Positions 42,347-52,700 of a stretch of DNA of 64,000 nt are shown here, piece after piece (within the stretch, counting starts at the first letter, position 1; every line of letters begins with the position of its first letter). Made by a program: the position numbers and the translations under genes. The DNA is from Edaphochlamys debaryana (taxonomy: Eukaryota; Chlorophyta; Chlorophyceae; Chlamydomonadales), in assembly GCA_016858145.1 (NCBI GenBank), contig JAEHOE010000037.1, positions 372,001 through 436,000 on the forward strand, read 5' to 3'. The notes under the pieces are model-generated. The model was given only the letters and a program-made list of their open reading frames with translations, ran no database searches and was not told the origin of the DNA.

Positions 42347-43717
42347 TTAGTCATCGTCAATCAGTGCCAGGACGCCTGGGGGCTCCTGCACATACAATCT
42401 ACCATCGGAGACTCGCAAGAAAGGGTGGTCCGCCGGTATTGTCTCCCAACCTCTTGGTGGGCTGAGCGCAGCAAAGGAGTGAAGCGCCCCCCAAAACTCC
42501 GCTGACACCAGCACACGTCCTCGGTTCAGCACCCCGAGACGGTTCCCATTCTCCCTTGTCGCGTACAGATATCGGCGTCCCTTCTCCATGGCTGTGGTGG
42601 CTGCAAGACACACCACATCCCAGACCCTCTGATCCACTCCCTCCGTAGGTCGAGCAAGCCAAAGGTTGAACCGGCGGAGCGGCCAGGTCCACGGCATGCC
42701 CTGCTCGCCCCCTAGACATGCGCACATCTCATCAACCAAGCCCTGAGCCAAGTAACACTTCCAAAAGTGGTGCAGCCTGTCACCTCCGTGCATTGCAGTC
42801 TCACATGGGCACGTGGCCCCCCCTTCATGTGCTGAAAAGCCAGTAAAACCGTTGAGCGCCAAGCGCCAAAAAGCTTCCTTCCACACGTTCTCCCAGCACA
42901 GGGCCCACAGCCTGCGGAAAGTGGCTTGTAGATCCAAAAGATCCGACTCGTCCCCTGCCCCGCCACTCAAAGCCTCCGCCACAGAATCCAAATGCTTGCC
43001 TTTCACATACTCAAAAGCGGGCTCCATCTGCAGGGCGGTGGCCAAGCTCACCGACAGCCTAGCCGCTGGCACAAGCGTCTGTCCGATCCGCCAGCCTATG
43101 CATCCCAAAAGTTCTTTCCATGCCTCCTCCTCTGGGCAGGCCAAGTCCGGGTTCTCTATCACCTCCGTTGCTGCTTGCACCCACGGTGTGGGGACATGGC
43201 TCATCAAGCTATCAAGCCTCCCCAGGAGCGCAGGGCCATTGCGGAGCGCTGCGGGTAGTGCCTCATAACCCCCTCGTCCCCACAGGCCAACGATGATGTC
43301 TTCTTTCACCCTTCTTGAGCACTCGCTCCTAGCCACAGGTGGCAGCCTGCCCCCCTGGGCTCCACTAAGCCCAGCTCTTGCTCCCACCCCTGCCCTGTAG
43401 GCCCTCACTAACTGGCCAACTGTCCTCAGTTCATTAATACCCATCAGGTCCGCAAACATGTTCTCCAGTCCCCCACGGCCCGCTGCTGCGGGTCTGAGGG
43501 CCGGGTTTCCCCATAACGGCGCGCTGTGAACCCACGGCCCCATCGCGGGGCTCTTGATGACCTTAACCCGGGGGAGATGGAGCAGTGCCCCCGCTATCAT
43601 GTTCAGCGTCGGGCAGGGCCTGTTGACCGTGGTTCCCAGCACCTTCGTGGCGGCGTTGGGCCTCTGCAGAATGGGCTGCAGACCTGCAGCATACCGGTAG
43701 AGTATTTCCGCAAAGCA
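42347..43717 (-). mobile_element. 5'-truncated retroelement ORF with zf-RVT-like zinc motif
   Basis: An uninterrupted minus-strand frame of about 456 codons with no introns, in a window where host genes average one intron per 70 codons. It has no ATG near the 5' end and opens after a stop at 43718-43720. The first recognisable part is ILQRPNAATKVLGTTVNRPC; the C-terminal third has WKEAFWRLALNGFTGFSAHE, then CPCETAMHGGDRLHHFWKC, like the Cys-x-Cys..His-His-x3-Cys zinc knuckle (zf-RVT) that follows reverse transcriptase in LINE-type elements, and it ends LALIDDD. No reverse transcriptase core or endonuclease is present, so this looks like the 3' end of an inserted copy. A domesticated gene or a DIRS-type element is possible; family is not certain. 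Confidence 0.6.
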
Positions 43718-43766
43718 TCAACCCCAACAGGCCCGGCTAGTTGCACGTTGCATTAACCCCAACAGG
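43715..43766. repeat. Two 17-bp direct repeats at the 5' border of the retroelement ORF
   Basis: GCATCAACCCCAACAGG (43715-43731) and GCATTAACCCCAACAGG (43750-43766) differ at one base. The retroelement frame opens at the first copy. Confidence 0.75.
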
Positions 43767-43918
43767 TGAGTTCGCCACGCGTTGTGCACAACCTCCCGCT
43801 CGGCGAGCCGCCACGCACTCCGACCCGTTCGAACCGTCTCCTCTCCACACTGCGTCAACCCTCGAGAGTGGGCGGCGCCAAAGCCAAGGCCATGCACACA
43901 TTGAGCACACGTGTCCTC

Positions 43919-43972
43919 GCTGCGGGTGCTAGCTGCGGGTGCTAGCTGCGGGTGCTAGCTGCGGGTGCTAGC
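43919..43972. repeat. 13-bp tandem repeat, four copies
   Basis: GCTGCGGGTGCTA repeated four times without mismatch. Confidence 0.93.
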
Positions 43973-44193
43973 CTTCAGCAACTGCTAATGAGCTCATCCC
44001 AGTGGGTGCGTATGGGAGGATGGGGTTGCCAAGTGACATGCTGGGAGTCCAACAGACGTCCACGCCGCCTGCTACACCCTCTCACCCTGACCTGATCGTG
44101 CGCCTCTACCCTCAGCTTCCACCCTTGCACTTTGACAGGCGGATACGGGGTACGGATCCAGCAGGTCATTGTCAACTGGGCCGAGGCACACGA

Positions 44194-44470
44194 GGGGACG
44201 GGGACTGGGGACTGGGGACTGGGGACTGGGGACTGGGGACTGGGGACTGGGGACTGGGGACTGGGGACTGGGGACTGGGGACTGGGGACTGGGGACTGGG
44301 GACTGGGGACTGGGGACTGGGGACTGGGGACTGGGGACTGGGGACTGGGGACTGGGGACTGGGGACTGGGGACTGGGGACTGGGGACTGAGGACTGGGGA
44401 CTGGGGGCTGGGGACTGGGGACTGGGGACTGGGGACTGGGGACTGAGGACTGGGGACTGGGGGCTGGGGA
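44194..44470. repeat. GGGGACT minisatellite, about 38 copies
   Basis: A 7-bp unit GGGGACT runs for about 275 bases with a few variants (GAGGACT, GGGGGCT) near the right end. G4 runs spaced by three bases match the G-quadruplex consensus throughout. The same sequence recurs in short form near 49.6 and 61.2-61.4 kb. Confidence 0.97.
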
Positions 44471-44514
44471 ATGAGGCCTTCGTCCTCCGCCGTATCCATG
44501 GACGGTGGTACGGC

Positions 44515-44567
44515 CTGGGACCCTGCCTTGGACTGGGACCCTGCCTTGGACTGGGACCCTGCCTGAG
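44515..44567. repeat. 18-bp tandem repeat, nearly three copies
   Basis: CTGGGACCCTGCCTTGGA occurs almost three times just after the GGGGACT array. Confidence 0.92.
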
Positions 44568-45919
44568 TCCCTGTCCTAGTGAGGGGCCCTCACACTGATG
44601 GCTTGGCGGATCAGCACACACACTGAAAGCACCAGAGCGGCGGCGGCTTATGTCTGGCTCCGCTGGCTCACCAGAGCCGTTGGTCGGTTGGTGACAAGGC
44701 ACAAACCAGCGGCACCAGTTGACGCAGTTACCGGCGGATGGCGGAGATTGGGGTCAGCACTTGCCCAGCGAGCCAACACCCAGCTGCCCAAGCGAGCTAC
44801 TTACCAAGCGAGCCAGCAGCCCTGCCCCACCACATCCAAGGAGGACTGCAGGCGGGAGAGCAGGTAGGTGGGACTACGGCAGAGCGGCAGCATCGTCGAG
44901 GGGCAGAGGTATGGCTGCCCCAGTTGCCATGACCCACGAGCAAACACATGTCATGGGGGCGGGGCGGTGCACCGGCTCGCCAAACCTTGATGTGGCCGTG
45001 TGTGGCCCAGCACAACAGGGGCATAAGGAAGAGGCGAGCAGGCCCCAAGGAGACATCAGGAACCTCCACACGCTCGCACCGCGTGGGCTCCAACAGGCCG
45101 CCGCCCCCACGTCCGTCACACTCCCGATGGTCGCTGCGGCCACGTGGTCCGGCTGGCAGGCCGCCACCGCCACAAGGTAGGTAGGCAGCTGCCCGCCGTC
45201 CAGTGCTGAAGCAGCACACCCACTGGCACTCCGCACGTGTAGTCCAGCAAGTTTGACAGCCCAGGCAGGGACCGTCCTTCCGAGCCTTGTCGCAAACCGT
45301 TGTACTGAGGGGAGGAGGCGCCGCAAGCAGCTCCGCCGCGTGCTCTGAAGGGCGTGGAGCGAAACGCCCCAAGGGCAGAACTAGAGGTCCTGCTGAGCAT
45401 TCACGAGGGCACTGCGTGGCCTGCTGGGGAAGCATACCGGACTCCAGCGCGGCGGAGAAGGCGGGGCCTGGCTTTGCAGGGCGGGGAGAGGCGGGGCAGG
45501 CCCGCCCAAGCCGCAGGCCTGGCCAACCCCGTCGTCTCGCCTTGTCCTAGCCTTGATCTGTGACTGCTATCCAAGAAGCGAGGGGTCACGATGGCTGTAC
45601 ACAGCCGTGGGGCACGCGGCATGCGGTGGTTGCGAATCGGTGGGACAGACTACGCGGGCAGACTCAAAGCGCGCAGCTCCTTCGACAACAAGTATGAGAA
45701 ACGAGAGAAGAGTTGCTTGGCCCAACAAGGCCCTGCGTGGGGCGCGGGCCCTAGAAGGCTCTGGACCGCTGGCCGATGTGGGCATCACGCGCTCATCTAA
45801 TGGACCCCGCCGCGGCCCACCCGGTGGCAAACGCTCCACAACGCCTGATTGTCCAGTGCTCCAGACACCCCCTACCCGTCGTTCCAACCTAGAGCGCCGC
45901 TTGACCATCAACATCTAAA

Positions 45920-48159
45920 ATGTTCGGGGGCTTCCCCTTTGGCGGGATGGGCGGGATGGGCGGCGGCTTCGGCGAAATGCCGTCGCGTGGCCCTGCGAAG
46001 AAGGTGAACAACTCGCGCTACTATGAGGTGCTGGGCGTCTCCAAGGACGCTTCGGCGGATGAGATCAAGAAGGCGCACCGCAAGCTGGCGCTTAAGATGC
46101 ACCCGGACAAGGGTAGGCAGTTTGAACCCGTGCTGTTGACCGAAGTGTGCTGCGGGCGCCGAACGCGACTCCTCTATGGATGTAGGCGGCGACCCGGATA
46201 AGTTCAAGGAGGTTAACGAGGCCTACGAGGTCCTCAAAGACCCGAAGAAGAAGGAGATTTACGACCAGGTAAGAGACCTGGTCGCCGACGCGTCCCGAAG
46301 TCTCCATGGCTAAACCCGAACCGCCATGTTGCGCAGTATGGCGAGGACGCGATCAAGGAGGGGATGGGCAGCGGCGGTGGCGGCGGTGGTATGTCTGACA
46401 TCTTCGAGCAGATGTTCGGTATGGGAGGAGGCGGCCGCGGAGGACGCCAGCGCGAGCGGAAGAGCGAGGATGTGGTGCACAAGCTGCAGGTCCCGCTTGA
46501 GGACCTCTACATGGGCGCTACCAAGTAAGCGCTAGAAGGGTTGTTGGCGGGAGCGGGCGTGGGGAAGCGAGGGGGAGCTCCCGTTTCGGCGGGAAAGCGC
46601 CGCTCACCCTCGGCGGTTTGTGCCGCAGGAAGCTGTCCATGTCCCGCCAGCTGCCCTGCGATACCTGCAAGGGCTCCGGCTCCAAGACGGGCAAGAAGTA
46701 CGAGTGCGGGGTAAGCGCTTCGGGGGCAGCAGCCGTGGGCCGACGTTAGGTGTTGTGGACAGGGCCCAATCATCCGAAGGCAGGACCGGCAGCTCTCGAC
46801 TGCCCCTGGGCCCGACTGAGCCTGATTGCCAATACGGCGTGCTCTTACTCACACCCAGCGCCCGCACGTGCCTTCTCGCAGACATGCCAAGGCACGGGTG
46901 TCCAGGTGCACCTGCGCCCCCTCGGACCGGGCATGATGCAGCAGATCCAGTCCCGCTGCTCAACCTGCGGCGGCAACGGCTACGCCACCCCGCCGAGTGA
47001 GTCATGCGTTGGGCTAGGCCCTGTGCTCCTCGTCACATGTCATCCATGGCACAGTCAGCGTATGCGCCTGCAGAGTGACCCGAGTAAAGTGCCAACTACC
47101 AGCCGCCTCTGCTGTGTCCAAAACCCGTGCTGACCGCCCATTCTCCCCCCCTGGGTGCTGCAGGCGACCAGTGCGGCTCCTGCAAGGGCAAGTGCCTGGT
47201 GGCGGACAAGAAGACGTTCGAGGTGCACATCGAGCAGGGCATGAAGCACGGGGCGCGCATCACGCTGCGCGGCGAGGCCGGGTGCTCCGAGCCGGGCCTG
47301 GCGCCGGGCGACATCATCCTGGTGGTGGTGCAGAAGGAGCACGACACCTTCCAGCGGGCGGGCGTGGACCTGGTCATGGAGAAGACCATTTCGCTCACTG
47401 AGGCGCTCACGGGGTGCACCTTCACCTTCAAGCACCTGGACGGCCGCGTGCTGCGGGTAGCCATCCCCCAGGGTGAGGCTGGAGGGCGCGAGGGGGCAAG
47501 GGCATGGGGTGGTGGTGTAAGAGAGAAACTTACCGGGCCGCGTCGCCTCCTGTCTTGGAACGAGGCTGGGCCTTTCTAGCCTGGCACTCTTGAACCGTCG
47601 TAGACCGGGAGCTGCGTGCACTCTTGGGCTTCGAAGTTGCTGTTCAGCCTCGGATCCTACGTTCTTCAGGGGATTCTGACCAGCCCTCGGACTCCACTCG
47701 GGTGTCTGGATGTGGAGCCCCGAGCAGCAGACGTGGCTGGGCCCCTCACGCCGACCCGCGCCTGACGTGCTGCCCTCCCCCTGCCCGCTCCCCTCAGGCG
47801 AGGTTATCAAGCCGGGGACATTCAAGTGCCTGAACGACGAGGGCATGCCGTTCCACGGCCGGCCCTACCAGAAGGGCAACATGTACGTTCGCTTCAACGT
47901 GGAGTTCCCCGACCACGTGACGGACGCCCAGGCCGCCGCCATCCGGACGGCGCTGCCCGTGCCCGCCGCCGCCGCGCACAACGGCACTATGGACGTGGAC
48001 GATGTGGAGGAGGTGCACAAGATCACCAACATTGCGGACATTGAGTCTGAGCTCAAATCCCGCGTCAACATCGCCAAGGGCGCGGGCGAGAGCTACGAGT
48101 CGGATGACGATGACGACATGCCGCGGGGAGGGCAACGCGTGCAGTGCGCGCAGCAGTAG
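45920..48159 (+). CDS. DNJ3: Type I DnaJ (HSP40) co-chaperone, farnesylated, YDJ1-like
   Basis: Cytosolic/nuclear-membrane J-protein that stimulates HSP70 ATPase and delivers clients. Seven exons, 45920-46112, 46186-46268, 46337-46524, 46629-46710, 46882-46996, 47164-47472 and 47798-48159, all join in phase to give 443 residues. Order: Gly/Phe-rich leader ([19 protein letters not shown]), J domain ([20 protein letters not shown] to about residue 93) with the HPD motif in MHPDKGG, Gly-rich linker, zinc domain with four Cys-x2-Cys repeats ([31 protein letters not shown]), client-binding beta domains ([34 protein letters not shown]), and an acidic tail. It ends CAQQ, a CaaX box for farnesylation. 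The Gly-rich segment before the J domain is unusual for animal homologues but fits plant and algal ones. Symbol recalled from the Chlamydomonas gene ending in CAQQ. Confidence 0.95.
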
Positions 48160-49705
48160 AGCTGCGTGGGCACGTGGGTGGTGGGGTGGTCGGGAGCAGT
48201 AGCGAGGTGGGAAGGGATGCGAGAGAGGGGTGTGTGCGGGGTGGGGTGCTCGGGGGTGAGAGGCGCCGTGCGCGCAACCATGGGGGCAGGATGATAAGGA
48301 ACCGTCTCCAGGTTCGGCCGTCGGGAGGCATGCGCAAAGGAGGCAATGAAGCTAGTCACCGCCGCTGTCAGGGAGCTGGTGACTGATTGGGCTGCCGACA
48401 ACGTCTGTTTTGCGTGGTTGGCAGGTCCATGCTGGGGGTGGTGGGGCACAACTGTTCCCGGCATCCCGTCGTGGTCACGGGCCTGCGTTAGCGGGCTTGA
48501 AAGCGTTGTTTGGGCGGATTAGGGGTGCTAGGACGAGGGGTGCCCGCGCAGAATGGGTGCTGCGGACGTGAAAGCTGCATGTGTGGTACCGAAATCAGCC
48601 GCATTACTCTGGCACGACGCATGTAGGCGACAGCCGTATGTGCTGGGCCTGAGCGCTTAAAGAGCAAGCAAGGGACTGCCGCGGGGTGAAGTTAGTGCGA
48701 GGCTCTGACACACGCAGCTGGCGTAGGCCGAACCAGGCGCGGCCGGGTACGCAACCCTGCCGGGCTTAGGCGCCTTCAGCTCAACAGCAACAATGGTTGT
48801 CTGGCGCCACGGACGAGTCCCGGCGATGCCATCTGCTGCTGCTGCCCCCTCACCCTGCCTTGACCGATGGCATCTAGCAGCCTAGCTCGGGTTGATTGGG
48901 ATGGAGCTTAGGCCTACACTACCGGGCGGGGAGGACCTCGGCGTTCCGCCGAAAGCTCAGGCTTGGACGTTCGCGGTGATTCCAGTGAAGCGATTACATG
49001 CAAAGCCTTGATCGCCAGGCCAAAGCCCCGGGCTTCAGTGAGTTCCGTCCACCTGCCGTGCTGCCCAGAGGGCAGCCAGCCACTGCATGGACAGATGCGT
49101 CTGCTCCTTGCCTCGAGGGATGAGGGCGGCATGCCGCCCAGCCTGCAGTCCTTGATGCAGTTCTCGTGTCCGTCATACTAGTGCGCTCGGCTTACTGGCG
49201 AACTTCACGGCTGCAGCAGCCTTGCGTCACTCCAAACGTCGCCGTCCAGTCCCCGGCAAGGCAGCCGTAGCAGTTAGGCACGCCGTACAGTGCAGATAGA
49301 AGTACTATTGTGGTGATTGGACATCCGCCCAGCCACGCAGAAAGGTTCCGAACCCAACACCACATATGCCTCAAGTCCACGCCACTCCCCTCGACTCAGT
49401 CAGGTCGGGAGTCCCAGCAGTCATGCGGTGAGTCCCCGCGGTGAGCCGTCTGAAGTCATGCATGCCCGAGCCCAGTTGGAGCCAGTCACGCCCAGTGGTT
49501 ACGAAGTCACAGTAGCCTTCCGCCGCATGGCGCAAACATAGCACGTCAGTCCGCAAGGCAGGGGCCATCCCTTGTGGTCAGAGTCCAGTCCCCAGTCAAA
49601 GTGCCGCTCGCCAACCCTCCCTCCCGAGTCTCATACGTCCAAGAATTGGTACGGTACCTTCCAACGTTCAAGTCAGCCCGTCAGCGCTCCCCCGACGTGA
49701 GTCGC
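48160..49705. other. Intergenic between convergent DNJ3 and PAS-receptor genes
   Basis: About 1.5 kb holding both 3' untranslated regions. A minus-strand TGTAA at 48994-48998 suits the PAS gene; I found no plus-strand TGTAA for DNJ3. Near 49400-49700 short AGTC-containing words recur, including a copy of CAGTCCCCAGTC at about 49586-49597. No gene seen. Confidence 0.55.
48994..48998 (-). terminator. Candidate TGTAA poly(A) signal of the PAS-receptor gene
   Basis: Minus-strand TGTAA about 710 bases after the stop at 49706; plausible as the end of a long 3' untranslated region. Confidence 0.45.
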
Positions 49706-52700
49706 CTAGTCCATGCTGGATGCCACAGATGAGTTGTCGTCTCCGCCGTCCTCCCCCTTGCCCTTCTTGCCTCCCTCCGAGGCCCGCGGCACGTCCACTG
49801 ACGAGCGCCGCCCAGAGCCCTTGCCCTTCCCATCCATCGACCGCCGCGACTGGGCGACCTGGTCGTCATCCTCGTCACCTGCGGGGCATGGACAGGGGAC
49901 CGCGTCAGCACACGCAGTCACGCACCCCAACTGAAAAGACCGGCTTCCCGCCGCGCCTACGCTTCCCTAGCTCACACGAGCAGCCCTTCACACCGACTGA
50001 CCCTTCGCCACCGTTGGAGCTCCACTACAAACTCTCCGTCCTCCCTCCCTCCCGGGAACAGACTCACCCTTGCGCTTGCTGGTCATGGCGCTCGCCACCA
50101 GCCCCTCCACGTCCATCTCCGGCGGCAGCTGCGACAGCAGCTCGGCCACCTGCCGCGCCTCAATGGCGGTGCGGCGGATGAAGGGGCGGAACATCATCGA
50201 CAGGAACAGTACGGCCAGGACGAGCGAGATGACGAAGAGGATGATGTGGGCCATGCGGACCTGCGAGAAGTTGGCGTTGGCGGCGGCTGCGGAGGGCAGT
50301 GAGGGGTTTGCGGAATGGGTCAGGACGGGGGTCAGGACAGGTGACATGGTCGCAGGTTGGAGCCTAAGGACCAGAGGGCGGGCTGGCGGCCGAGCACCTG
50401 ACAGAGAGAACCCCACTACCGGCAATTCACTTGCGACAGTTGCGAGTGCAGCTCGACCCACTTGTGTAGATGGCGTTGGCGGCCCACACGCCCTGCATGA
50501 GCTGATGGTAGGCCACGCGCCAGATGTAGTCGAAGCGGGTGTTGTTGAAGTTGAGGTCAGGCATGGCGTCGTTGCCCAGCAGGAGCGACTCCTCAATCAG
50601 GCGCCGGATCATGGGGTCGAGCGCGTTGCCCGAGACCTCGTGGTACATGTGGCCCTCGGGGAAGCACCAGCGGCTGACGTCCTTGGTCACGTAGCACGCG
50701 TCCTTGGAGCGGAAGAACATCTCGGCCGGCGCGGCGCCGCTGAACAGGGTGCCCTGGGTGTGCGAGAAGGCCATCTCTGCATGGGGGGGCGGTTGAGGGC
50801 GGGGAGAACAGGTGAGAAGAGTAGGGGGAAGAGGCGGTGGCGAGGCCTGCAAGGTGAGGCCCAGCGGGGCGGAGCAATGGGCCTGGGTGATACTGTAGCT
50901 CGCCGCAGCGCTCACCCGGCAGGTTGTCGCTGCCGTACAGCAGTGCGTCGTAGAACATCTCCAGATCCGCCTGGCGGATGAGCATCTCGTTCTGCCATGC
51001 GCGCCTGGCCTCGTCGGTGGTCTGGCTGATGACCTCCTGCGCTGTGAAGACGCAGCGGTTGATCTTGGTCTTGACGCGGTTGGCCACATCGAGGTTCACG
51101 AGGGGCTCTGACACCTGCGGTGATGAGAAGGCATGTGGGTTAGCAGGGGTGCCGTGGCCGTGCCAAAACACCAAAACCTGGTCTGCAGGGGAGGTCCAGG
51201 CAGCCCAGAACGCTCACCTTCTTCAGGGTCAGGTAAGAATACGTGTAGATGGCAATTACAACGGCCCCCCAAATCAGGAAGGGCACGGTCAGGGTGACGG
51301 TGTCGCGGTTGTCGCGGATGAGCTTGCGCTTGCCCGTGTCCACGCCGCCCGCGTTGCCGCCGCCGCCGAAGAGGGTCGCGGGGTTGAGCGCCCGCAGCGT
51401 GCGGCGCCACAGCGGCTGGGGCGCGTCCGCCGTGTCGCCCATGTCCACCACCACGGCCTTGGCCTTCATGCCAGGCAGGATGACGGGCTGCAGGAATAAG
51501 AGGGACAGGAGGGAGTAAGGGGAGAGGGACTGGGACAGGGAGAGGTGGTGCAGCAGGCGAAGGCGTAGGAACCCATGTTGGTACCTAGCTGCCGCGCTCC
51601 CGAATAAGGCTCACCTTGCCGTCCGCTCCCTCTCCCTTGCCGTCCTTGTTGTCAGCGCCTTGTCCAGGCGCGCCGGTCTTGCCGGCCTGTGCATTCTTCT
51701 CTTTATTGGCGTTGGCGTCGTCTCCAGCGTCGCTGTCGCTGTCATTGTCGTCCTCGCCGTCCACCTGCACGTGCTTGCTGGCCAGCGCACGCAGGAAGCC
51801 CGTGGGGATGACCAGGAAGACCGAGTAGAGGCCGTAGCGCTGGCGCGCCACTTGCTTGAGCAGGATCCATTCGTACAGAGCCGCCAGGCCGCACACGATG
51901 CAGCCCTCGGCCACCAGCAGCCCGATGCCCAGCATGTTGACGCGGCCCACGCTGTCCCAGGTGCGCAGCACCATGCCGTTCAGGGAGTAGCGGTAGCCGG
52001 CCGTGATCGACGCAGGGCCTGCGGAGCCAGAGGCAGCGGGAGCCAGGGGTTGAGGAGGAGCTGGGAAGAGCCGGGACTGGGGTGCGAATCCCCCCGGTTC
52101 GAGGTGTGGAAGTGCACTAAAACCCAACCGTTTCAACTCGTGCCCTGGCTCCCACGTGGCGCCCACCGTTCATGTTGATGTACTGCCAGTTGCGGTTGAG
52201 CTCGAAGTCGCTGTTGGTGGTGTTGGCGATGCGGAGGTGGTTGGACACGATCTCTCGGCCTGCCGCCAGGATGGCGTTGCCCATGAGCCACAGGCTGTTG
52301 AGGTCCGATGTGGTGTACGGGTTGCGCGTGTCGACGTAGATGGTTTCGTTGAGCGTGCGGCCCTCCCAGATGTCGCCCAGCTCGTAGATGTCGCCCAGGT
52401 GCCGCAGCTTGCCGAAGCCCAGGTACAGGCCCTAGCAGAGAGCGGGAGCAAGCGAGGAGGAGAGGTGCAGGAGGGGAGGCGCGTGTCAGGAAGGCCAGAG
52501 GTGCGCTGTAGGTTCTGAGCAAGCCCGTGGGCCGAAGCCTGAAGCCTGCCTCCCCCCAGGGCCTGGTGGAAACCGCCCGCCGCCCCACCTGGTGGTTGAA
52601 CTCCATCTCGTCGATTGCGTAGGTCATGTCTTCCAGCAGGGAGTTGAGGTCTGAAGTCGCGTACCAGTCGGGGTTGGTCTTGTTCTTGTAGATGTTGTCT

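Larger units (their letters stand above)
43767..45919. other. Gene-poor spacer with minisatellites and the DNJ3 promoter
   Basis: No gene is supported. It holds three tandem arrays (listed separately) and, in the right-hand part, the DNJ3 promoter and leader. Long open frames through 43975-44598 are produced by the 7-base repeat, which is open in several frames on both strands. The minus-strand frame at 44797-45435 has no family resemblance and an odd composition rich in Cys, Trp and Pro. Confidence 0.55.

Noticed and set aside
43975..44598. Long ORFs on both strands rich in GTGDWGL or SPQSPVP
   Set aside because: They are produced by the 7-bp minisatellite, which is open in several frames; there is no flanking coding sequence.
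44797..45435. Minus-strand ORF of 212 codons
   Set aside because: No family resemblance, amino-acid composition fits random GC-rich DNA, and no spliced continuation was found on either side.
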